DNA from: Syntrophaceae bacterium
GTDB taxonomy: Bacteria > Desulfobacterota > Syntrophorhabdia > Syntrophorhabdales > WCHB1-27
Direction of reading: 5' to 3'
Assembly: GCA_003165115.1 (NCBI GenBank)
Contig: PLSJ01000375.1
Location: 305 to 6,942, forward strand
Length of the DNA: 6,638 nt
The notes beneath the pieces were generated by a model. That model ran no database searches and was not told the origin of the DNA. It saw nothing but the letters and a program-made list of their open reading frames with translations. The first letter of the stretch is position 1; each line of letters begins with the position of its first letter. Below, piece after piece: positions 1-5,439 of the stretch. Made by a program: the position numbers and the translations under genes.

Positions 1-1137
1 GCGGAAAAGGAGACCTTCTCTCACACCGTCCACGGCCTCACCCATCCCATCAAGCCCGTGATCGAGGCCGCGGGGTCGTGCCAGGAAGCGGTCTTCACCG
101 CGGACATCGACCTGCTCGCCGCCCTGCCTTTGCCCCACCTGTGCGAGAAAGACTGGCACCCCTACGTCAGCGCGGGGGTGCTCGTGGCGAAAGACCCCGA
201 CACGGGGAAAAGGAACGTCTCGATGAACCGGCTGCAGGTGATCGGCCCCGGCGAGGCGCTGGTGGGCATGGCCCCCTCCCATCACCTGTTCAGGCTTTTG
301 ATGAAGGCGGAAGTGCGGGGCGAAAAGCTGCCCGTCGCAATCGCTGTCGGAAACCACCCCGCCGTGCACGTGGCGGCCAACATGTACGTGGACGCGGGCT
401 TCGACGAGTTCGAGATCGCCGGCGGCCTCATGGGTGAGCCGCTGCGCCTCGTGCGGGCAAGGACCGTGGATATCGAGGTGCCCGCGGGTTGCGAGATCGT
501 GATCGAAGGGGAGATCGACCCGGCCGTATGGGCCGAAGAAGGCCCCTTCGGTGAATTCAGCGGCATCTACGAATCCTACGGGAAATCGCCCGTCATGCGG
601 GTCACCGGCCTGACCACGCGGGAGCGGCCCGTCTTCCAGATGATTATGCCGAGCCGGTACGCGGAGCATGGCCTCACCGGCGCCATCGCCATAGAGGCGA
701 CCGTGTATGAGGCGGTGCGGCGGGCAATCCCCGGCCTGAAAGAGGTGGTCATCACGGGGGGCGGCTGCGGCCGGCTCCACATGATACTCTCCATCGCGGG
801 AGCGAGGCCGGGGGAGGGGAAGAAGGCGATCCTCGCGGGCCTCTCGGCCCTCAACCTCGGGAAGCTCGCCATCGCTCTCGACGACGATATCGACCCCAGG
901 GACCCGCATGACGTGGAATGGGCTATCGCCACGCGCATGAGGGCGGATCGCGACGTCATCATCATCCCCGGCGTGAAGACGGACAGGGCGGAGCCGCTGG
1001 AGGCGGGCATGACGGTGGCGAAGATGGGGATAGACGCGACGCGGCCCCACGACATCCCTCCGGAAGTGCTCGAAGAGGCGGACGTGCCCGCCGCCGTGAA
1101 GGCTCGCGTTGCGGCGTGGCTCAAGGGGATCGTGTGA
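1..1137 (+). CDS. UbiD-family prenylated-FMN-dependent (de)carboxylase, 5' partial
   Basis: The frame is open from base 1, so the gene begins left of the window. The 378 codons present match the C-terminal four fifths of UbiD enzymes, which usually run to about 420-490 residues. UbiD enzymes use prenylated FMN (made by UbiX, not seen here) to remove or add a carboxylate on aromatic or alpha,beta-unsaturated acids in the cytoplasm. The family's Arg-Glu-Glu catalytic set is visible: Arg at fragment residue 77 (bases 229-231) in NVSMNRLQ, and Glu 180 and 185 (538-540, 553-555) in EGPFGEF. The C-terminal signature IDPRDPHDVEWA is followed by GIDATRP. An internal GTG at 58 is not the start, because UbiD-like sequence (HGLTHPIKPV) lies upstream of it. 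It ends 20 bp before a ferredoxin gene and heads an operon with an AOR. The family is clear, but the substrate and reaction direction cannot be read from sequence; phenolic, arene or phthalate-type acids are all possible. Confidence 0.93.
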   Translation, partial: AEKETFSHTVHGLTHPIKPVIEAAGSCQEAVFTADIDLLAALPLPHLCEKDWHPYVSAGVLVAKDPDTGKRNVSMNRLQVIGPGEALVGMAPSHHLFRLLMKAEVRGEKLPVAIAVGNHPAVHVAANMYVDAGFDEFEIAGGLMGEPLRLVRARTVDIEVPAGCEIVIEGEIDPAVWAEEGPFGEFSGIYESYGKSPVMRVTGLTTRERPVFQMIMPSRYAEHGLTGAIAIEATVYEAVRRAIPGLKEVVITGGGCGRLHMILSIAGARPGEGKKAILAGLSALNLGKLAIALDDDIDPRDPHDVEWAIATRMRADRDVIIIPGVKTDRAEPLEAGMTVAKMGIDATRPHDIPPEVLEEADVPAAVKARVAAWLKGIV

Positions 1138-1145
1138 AGACGAGT

Positions 1146-1150
1146 GGAGG
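1146..1150 (+). promoter_or_regulatory. Ribosome binding site GGAGG deciding the ferredoxin start
   Basis: A GGAGG lies 7 nt before the GTG at 1158. It favours that start over the in-frame GTG at 1134, which would overlap the UbiD stop as GTGA but would have its ribosome binding site inside the UbiD coding end, where I see no good match. Confidence 0.6.
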
Positions 1151-1157
1151 AAAGGAA

Positions 1158-1394
1158 GTGAAAATCAAGAGAAACGCGGAGCGCTGCCACGGGTGCAGGT
1201 CGTGTGAGATCATGTGCTCCTTCCACCACCACGGCTGCATCTCGCCTGCGGCCTCCAGCATCAGCATAAAGAGAGAGAACGCCACCGGCCGCGTCTTCTG
1301 GTCGGTGGACGCGACGTGCGATCTGTGCAAGGGAGAGAAAGAGCCGTGGTGCGAGCGGTTCTGCGCGTATGGGGCATTGAAGGTGGCGCGATGA
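1158..1394 (+). CDS. Small two-cluster [4Fe-4S] ferredoxin-like electron carrier of the AOR
   Basis: This 78-residue protein has two cysteine motifs: CHGCRSCEIMC (CxxCxxCxxxC) near residues 9-19, and CDLCKGEKEPWCERFC (CxxC-x7-CxxxC) near residues 56-71. That gives eight likely ligands for two [4Fe-4S] clusters, plus a ninth cysteine after three histidines (FHHHGC). The pattern is that of the first part of HycB/DmsB-like iron-sulfur subunits. The product is short, and no further cluster motif precedes the stop. There is no signal peptide, so it should be cytoplasmic. Its TGA overlaps the AOR start codon by 4 bp, which implies translational coupling and a shared complex. It probably moves electrons between the AOR and a ferredoxin pool, comparable in role to the iron-sulfur partners of AOR and BamB-type enzymes. 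The role is inferred from motif and position. A longer start at GTG 1134 would add eight residues. Confidence 0.85.
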   Translation: MKIKRNAERCHGCRSCEIMCSFHHHGCISPAASSISIKRENATGRVFWSVDATCDLCKGEKEPWCERFCAYGALKVAR

Positions 1395-3304
1395 GGGCGG
1401 ATGACATAAAGGGAGGTCTGGCGGGCAGGATACTGAGGGTCGACCTGAGCACCGGCGAGATCAGGAGTGACGCGACCGCGCCCTATGCAAGCCAATGGAT
1501 CGGGGGCAGGGCCATCAACTCCCGCATACTGCTCGACGAGATGAGGCCTGAGACGCGATGGTCGGACCCGGAGAACCTGCTGATTTTCGGCGCGGGGGCG
1601 CTGACCGGCATCGCGCCGGGAGGCAGCAGGACCTCGGTCGATACGAAAAACGTCTTCAGCGGCGGCAAAGGCTCCGCGAACGTGGGCGGCCACTTTGGCC
1701 CCGAGCTGAGGTACGCGGGCTACGATCACCTCGTCGTCTCGGGCAGGGCGGACGCACCCGTCTATCTCTGGATATCGAACGACCGCGTGGAGATAAGGGA
1801 CGCCCGCTTCCTGTGGGGCAAGACGACGTACGAGACCGAGGCGCTCCTCCATGATGCCCTCGGGGACGACATGGTGAGGGTTGCCTGCATAGGCCCCGCC
1901 GGGGAGCGGCAGGTATTGGGATCGCTCATCCTCGTCGACCGGGCGAAGGCCGCGGGCGGCTCGGGCGTGGGCTGCGTAATGGGGAGCAAGAACCTGAAAG
2001 CGGTGGCGGTGCGCGGCACGGGCCGACTCGGCATCGCGCGGCCGGATGCCTTCACCGATGCCATGGCCACGGCGATGCGGAAGGTGAAAGAATCGCCCAC
2101 GACCGTGCCCATGCAGGAGAAGACCCTTTCGGGGGTCGCCTACGTGGACCCGCATAACCCCTCGTGGGACCTCCTCTTCGTGGCGAGGAACGGGCAGGAC
2201 GATTACTGGGAGATCGAGAAGAGGAAACAGCTCATGAACCCCGCGACCGGCGCGCCCCGCTTCCGGAGAAAGGTGCTCGCCTGTTTCAATTGCCCTGCCG
2301 GGTGCATGCCCTTCTCGGAAATAGACGAGGGCGCGTACAAGGGTGTGAGCGGAGAGGGCTTCTGGGTCAATACCATCATGTCGGCGACCATGCTCGACAT
2401 AGCCGACCCCGAGGCCATGATTACGGCCTGGCTCCTGATGAACGAACTGGGGCTCGACGGCGATTTCGCGGCGGGCATGTCGGCGTGGGCCTACGAGTGC
2501 TTCGAAAAAGGTCTCCTCACCGAAAAGGATACGGACGGTCTTGCACTCAGGTGGGGCAACGGCGACGCCCTCGTCGGCCTCGTCAGGAAGATCGCCTACC
2601 GCGAAGGCGTCGGCGACTTGCTTGCCCGCGGCCCCGTGGAAGCGGCGCGGCAGCTAGGCGGCGGCTCCGACTATTTCGCCATCAACGTCAAGGGACAGCC
2701 CTCCATAGAGCCCTTCCGCATACCCAAGGGATGGGGCCTCGGTGTGGCGACGTCGCCCGTGGCGGGCAGGCACCTGCGCGGCTCGCTCCTGGGGAGCGGC
2801 CGCTTCGGGCCGAGGGGGTCGGTATTCGAGCCGCAGACGTATGAGGACAAGCCGGGCTACGTCTTCTGGCAGGCGCTCACCAAGGAGATAGAGGACATCA
2901 CGGGCATCTGCATCTACGTCGGCACCTGGTCGGGGGCGCATGCGCTGGAGGTCTCCGATTACGCGGCCCTCTTGAACGGCGTCATGGGCACGGACGTGAG
3001 CGAGGCGGAGCTGATGCGACTGGGCAAGCGGAGCCGCGCCCTGGAGAAGACGTTCAACGGCCTCCACACGGACATGGGCCGGGAAGACGACCTGCCGCCC
3101 AGGCGCTACAGGGAAGAGCCGGTCAAGTCAGGGCCTTACAAGGGCGAGCGCTGCGAGCCCGAGAAGTGGGGCCGGATGCTGGATGCGTTCTACGAGATAC
3201 AGGGGTTGGACAGCGAAGGGCGGCTCAGGCGCGCCACGCTGGACGCACTCGACATGGCGGACGAGGCCGAAAAACTCGCGGAGGCGGGAAAGCTCGCGGA
3301 GTAG
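1391..3304 (+). CDS. Tungsten aldehyde:ferredoxin oxidoreductase (AOR) family protein
   Basis: This 637-residue protein is close to the usual AOR length of about 600-650. AOR enzymes hold a tungsten bis-pyranopterin and one [4Fe-4S] cluster, and interconvert aldehydes and carboxylic acids with ferredoxin; the related BamB reduces benzoyl-CoA. The N-terminal pterin-binding domain contains GGRAINSRILLDEM and later GSKNLKAVAVRGT. Cluster ligands are C298, C301 and C305 in CFNCPAGC, and C507 in DITGIC, which line up with Cys288/291/295/494 of the Pyrococcus furiosus enzyme. E322 in GEGFWVN and H461 in GRHLRGS fall near where its active-site Glu313 and His448 should be. ATG 1391 overlaps the ferredoxin stop and has AAGGTGG about 4 nt upstream. 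The protein is cytoplasmic. It could act on an aromatic aldehyde or acid handled by the UbiD enzyme. A BamB-like ring reductase is the main alternative; no benzoyl-CoA pathway genes are visible to decide. Confidence 0.93.
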   Translation: MRADDIKGGLAGRILRVDLSTGEIRSDATAPYASQWIGGRAINSRILLDEMRPETRWSDPENLLIFGAGALTGIAPGGSRTSVDTKNVFSGGKGSANVGGHFGPELRYAGYDHLVVSGRADAPVYLWISNDRVEIRDARFLWGKTTYETEALLHDALGDDMVRVACIGPAGERQVLGSLILVDRAKAAGGSGVGCVMGSKNLKAVAVRGTGRLGIARPDAFTDAMATAMRKVKESPTTVPMQEKTLSGVAYVDPHNPSWDLLFVARNGQDDYWEIEKRKQLMNPATGAPRFRRKVLACFNCPAGCMPFSEIDEGAYKGVSGEGFWVNTIMSATMLDIADPEAMITAWLLMNELGLDGDFAAGMSAWAYECFEKGLLTEKDTDGLALRWGNGDALVGLVRKIAYREGVGDLLARGPVEAARQLGGGSDYFAINVKGQPSIEPFRIPKGWGLGVATSPVAGRHLRGSLLGSGRFGPRGSVFEPQTYEDKPGYVFWQALTKEIEDITGICIYVGTWSGAHALEVSDYAALLNGVMGTDVSEAELMRLGKRSRALEKTFNGLHTDMGREDDLPPRRYREEPVKSGPYKGERCEPEKWGRMLDAFYEIQGLDSEGRLRRATLDALDMADEAEKLAEAGKLAE

Positions 3305-3335
3305 GGCGGTTCCGGCCGGCCCGACATGCGATTGT

Positions 3336-3369
3336 TCCTGACTTCAGGACACCGTCCCGTTTAACGGAC
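3336..3369 (+). other. Two small inverted repeats after the AOR gene, possible weak transcription end
   Basis: TCCTG/CAGGA (3336-3340, 3345-3349) is a 5-bp stem with an ACTT loop. GTCC(C)GT/ACGGAC (3354-3360, 3364-3369) is a 6-bp stem with one bulged C. Neither is followed by a run of T, so neither is a standard intrinsic terminator. They lie 32-65 bp after the AOR stop. The 240-bp gap 3305-3544 otherwise holds only the candidate promoter and the kinase remnant listed below. Confidence 0.25.
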
Positions 3370-3478
3370 AAGAAGCCGCCAAAAAGGCATTTAGAAATCC
3401 TGCCGGTCAGACAAAAAAGCGCGCCGAATATGGGTCCGGGGAGAAAAGGGTGTAACGCATGGCCGGGCATGTTTCTTG

Positions 3479-3484
3479 TATAAT
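3479..3484 (+). promoter_or_regulatory. Candidate -10 element TATAAT for the receiver gene
   Basis: There is a perfect TATAAT 61 bp before the GTG of the receiver gene, in a locally AT-rich patch. At a 17-bp spacing the -35 position (3456-3461) reads CGCATG, which is a poor match, so any promoter here would depend on the -10 or on an activator. It gives the receiver gene a start of its own, separate from the AOR operon. Confidence 0.4.
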
Positions 3485-3523
3485 ACTCTGCAAGACATTC
3501 TAAGACACGGTAGTTGACCGTCG

Positions 3524-3592
3524 CAAGGCGAGGAGGCGATCGAGGTGGAAAGCACATTCTGCAGGTGTTCGACACGCACGGTTTTCCTTCCG
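3524..3592 (+). pseudogene. Degenerate end of a histidine-kinase ATPase domain, fused in frame to the receiver gene
   Basis: In the receiver gene's frame, bases 3524-3544 encode QGEEAIE and the reading continues as VESTFCRCSTRTVFLP. Hybrid kinases commonly end their HATPase domain with GGxIxVESTPGRGSTFTVFLP, followed by a linker and a receiver. The match covers GEEAIEVEST...ST.TVFLP, but the glycine-rich part (PGRG) has become FCRC and TF has become TR. A TGA in frame at 3515-3517 cuts this remnant off from anything upstream, and I found no recognisable kinase core between 3305 and 3515. AGGAGG at 3531-3536, inside the remnant, serves as ribosome binding site for GTG 3545. The reading rests on recall of the family consensus. 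Confidence 0.55.
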
Positions 3593-4021
3593 GAACCGGG
3601 TTCCTGTTCAACCACGGAAGGAGCTTTACCCCGTTCGGGAAAAGGACACATACTTGTCGTTGACGACGATCCCGCAATTGCGGAGATGACAAAGGCGATG
3701 CTCGAGCGAATGGGCTACCGCGTAACTGCCCTGACGGACGGATCTGAGGCGTTGGAAGTCTTCACCAGGGACCCGGACGGTTTCAATCTTGTCCTTACCG
3801 ATCAGACCATGCCGGAAATGACCGGGATTGCACTCGCGAAGGAAGTCCTGGCGGTGAAAAACGATGTGTCTGTCATGCTTTACACCGGATACGGCGAAAG
3901 CTCGCTACCCGAGAAAGCAAAAGAAGCCGGTATCCGGGAATTGATGATGAAGCCCGCGACGAGGGAAGAAATGGGTGAGGCGGTTCGCAGGGTGCTGGAG
4001 CAGGGAAAAGATATGACGTAA
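3545..4021 (+). CDS. Stand-alone response-regulator receiver protein, tail of a former hybrid kinase
   Basis: This 158-residue protein has one CheY-like receiver domain at about residues 34-153 and no output domain. The acidic pair D40/D41 in VVDDDP, phosphoacceptor D86 in LTDQTMPEMTG, T114 in YTGYG and K136 in MMKPAT are all present, so phosphorylation chemistry looks intact. Wording such as TDQTMPEMTG and EAGIRELMMKP is typical of receivers at the C-terminus of PAS hybrid kinases in Desulfobacterota. Residues 1-17 resemble the end of a kinase ATPase domain, and 18-33 a linker. GTG 3545 is chosen because AGGAGG sits 8 nt upstream and no earlier start follows the in-frame stop at 3515. It converges on the histidine kinase gene with 6 bp between stops. 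It may act as a phosphate acceptor or sink for that kinase; the partner and output are not visible. Confidence 0.85.
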   Translation: MESTFCRCSTRTVFLPEPGSCSTTEGALPRSGKGHILVVDDDPAIAEMTKAMLERMGYRVTALTDGSEALEVFTRDPDGFNLVLTDQTMPEMTGIALAKEVLAVKNDVSVMLYTGYGESSLPEKAKEAGIRELMMKPATREEMGEAVRRVLEQGKDMT

Positions 4022-4027
4022 CCGCTT

Positions 4028-5158
4028 TTAAGGCAGGACGAGAGGATAGGAGGCGGTGAAGACGGTGCCGTCCGCGCGGGAACTGGCGAAGGATATGTCT
4101 CCTTTCAGATATCGTTCCGTCAGGAGCTTCGCACTGTATGTCCCCAGGCCGCGGCTGGGGTCCTTTGTCGAAAAAGACCGATGAAAGATCTCGTTTTGCA
4201 CAGTCTGAGGCATGGAAGCATCATTATGTATCCAGAACTCGACGCGCCCCTCCCTGAGCCGGCATCCCGCCGAAATCGTTTCCCCCGCGCCTGAGGCCTC
4301 GAAGGCATTCTTCAGGAGATTGGCGATGACCCGTCTCAGAAGGACCACGTCTGTCGTAAAGGTGACATTATCGGACGAAGGGTCGACCCTGACGTGTCCG
4401 GATGAAATCCGTCCGTCCGCAAATTCACCCACTATTCCCTCAAGCAATTCCCTGGCGTGAACAGGAGTGGGGTCGGTTGCAAGATCGTTCCGTTCGGCAG
4501 CGAGAAGCTGTCTCTGGGCGTTGATTTCTTCAAGGAGCCGTTTGGAGAGCTTAAGGATGCTCTCGCTGTATCTCGCCGGGTTTTCCCTGTTTTCACTGAA
4601 AAGCTCGCAAAATCCCCGTAACGCGCCGGCGGTATTGACGAGGTCGTGGAAGAATATATTTTCCAGGGCCCTCCTTCTTTTTTCATGACTGATATCCGTC
4701 CCGGCGAGGAATACGCACTTGCGGCCCTCAATGATTATCGGCACGGCCCTCACGCGGAGATCGAGCGCCTCTCCATCTCGCCTGAGGATCCGGCATTCCA
4801 GGATATCGGCCCCTTTCTCCCCTTCGCTTATGAGCAATTGGTTCAGCATGCCGCAGCCTTGGCAGACTTCGGTGTTACCACAGCCGAATTTGTCTTCATA
4901 GGCATGAACACAATCGAGGGCTTCACCCGGACGCAAGCCGCACAGGGCACTCCTGTCGTTTGTTCGGCTGAGTTCGAGTACGCTCTTATTCGCGAAAACC
5001 ACTCGTCTTTCCGACGTGAGAATGAAACAAACTTCGGGAACCGCGTCCAGGAGGGACAAAAGAACGTCGTTGCCGGCGAGGTCCCTGTATATCTCTGCAA
5101 CCGTCTCCCGACGCACCGTGTCCGTTCGGACCGTGTTCAGTTTCTTAGGCGAAGGCAT
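4028..5158 (-). CDS. Cytoplasmic PAS-domain sensor histidine kinase with a cysteine-rich PAS insert
   Basis: This 376-residue protein has no membrane segment. A PAS domain spans about residues 30-157 and contains a four-cysteine insert: C83, C93, C99 and C102 (C-x9-C-x5-C-x2-C, ending GCGNTEVCQGCG). The kinase core follows. The likely phosphoacceptor is H171 in FFHDLVNT, the N box is NLLKNAFEA with N284, the F box is IFHRSFST, G2 is GLGTYS (337-342) and a late DGTVF is at 363-367. The usual DxGxG of the G1 box reads HNDASMP, a form I associate with a HATPase subgroup that keeps RSFSTKxxxRGLGTYS, so it need not mean inactivity. ATG 5158 is preceded by GGAG about 4 nt upstream. The signal is unknown; the cysteines suggest metal, redox or an iron-sulfur cluster. 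The neighbouring receiver protein is the obvious candidate partner. Confidence 0.9.
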   Translation of the reverse strand: MPSPKKLNTVRTDTVRRETVAEIYRDLAGNDVLLSLLDAVPEVCFILTSERRVVFANKSVLELSRTNDRSALCGLRPGEALDCVHAYEDKFGCGNTEVCQGCGMLNQLLISEGEKGADILECRILRRDGEALDLRVRAVPIIIEGRKCVFLAGTDISHEKRRRALENIFFHDLVNTAGALRGFCELFSENRENPARYSESILKLSKRLLEEINAQRQLLAAERNDLATDPTPVHARELLEGIVGEFADGRISSGHVRVDPSSDNVTFTTDVVLLRRVIANLLKNAFEASGAGETISAGCRLREGRVEFWIHNDASMPQTVQNEIFHRSFSTKDPSRGLGTYSAKLLTERYLKGDISFASSRADGTVFTASYPLVLP

Positions 5159-5196
5159 ATGGCTCCATCATCTCCCGTACCGGAATAGCTCACTTT

Positions 5197-5224
5197 AGTA
5201 TACCTGAGATTTAGCGGAATACAA
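5197..5224 (-). promoter_or_regulatory. Candidate promoter of the histidine kinase gene
   Basis: On the minus strand, TATACT (5202-5197) lies about 40 bp upstream of the kinase ATG. TTGTAT (5224-5219) sits at a 16-bp spacing; the -10 matches 5 of 6 and the -35 matches 3 of 6. It falls in the AT-rich stretch between the divergent kinase and membrane-protein genes. Confidence 0.35.
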
Positions 5225-5236
5225 CAATCCTTAAAT

Positions 5237-5439
5237 GGGCTTCGGCCTCATGGATGCGCAGGGCGATGCCGGAGAGAACGTCCGGGGCGATGACCTTGAC
5301 GTTGGCTTGGGCGGGTACTACATCCCAAACAGGGAGTAAAGGACAGGAGTGAAAAGAAACCTTGCCGGGAAGGCAGTGCTTGTCGCGGCGGTAATCGGCC
5401 TGATTGCCGCCTTCTGGGGCTTCGGCCTGGGCCGGTACT
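5237..5439 (+). repeat. Two short direct-repeat pairs linking the leader to the membrane-protein gene
   Basis: GGGCTTCGGCCT occurs at 5237-5248 and again at 5417-5428, 180 bp apart. GGCTTGGGCGGGTACT at 5304-5319 matches GGCCTGGGCCGGTACT at 5424-5439 in 14 of 16 bases, 120 bp apart. Both offsets are multiples of three, so the leader copies lie in the gene's frame and encode GFGL and GLGGYY against GFGLGRYF in the protein. A partial 5' duplication split by about 60 bp would explain this; chance in G+C-rich sequence cannot be excluded. Confidence 0.4.
5296..5324 (+). promoter_or_regulatory. Weak candidate promoter for the VTT protein / FAD oxidoreductase operon
   Basis: TTGACG at 5296-5301 matches the -35 consensus in 5 of 6 bases. 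At a 17-bp spacing the -10 position reads TACATC (5319-5324), matching 3 of 6. It lies 25 bp before the GTG at 5349, which would leave a very short leader. Confidence 0.25.

Noticed and set aside
576..1232. Open frame of 218 codons on the minus strand
   Set aside because: Antisense shadow of the UbiD gene; rich in Ser, Arg and Pro with no motif.
1121..2155. Long open frame of 344 codons on the minus strand
   Set aside because: It lies opposite the AOR and ferredoxin genes, whose motifs are unmistakable; the translation is rich in Arg, Ala and His with no recognisable domain, as expected for antisense frames in G+C-rich DNA.
3336..3369. Intrinsic terminator for the UbiD-AOR operon
   Set aside because: The two stems are only 5-6 bp and no T-run follows, so I list them only as weak inverted repeats.
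3225..3692. Open frame of 155 codons on the minus strand spanning the gap after the AOR gene
   Set aside because: Arg- and Pro-rich translation, no motif, and it overlaps the AOR end and the receiver start.
5235..5339. Possible 34-residue leader peptide starting ATG at 5235
   Set aside because: No ribosome binding site before the ATG and no hydrophobic or regulatory peptide pattern. It is more likely just the duplicated leader segment.
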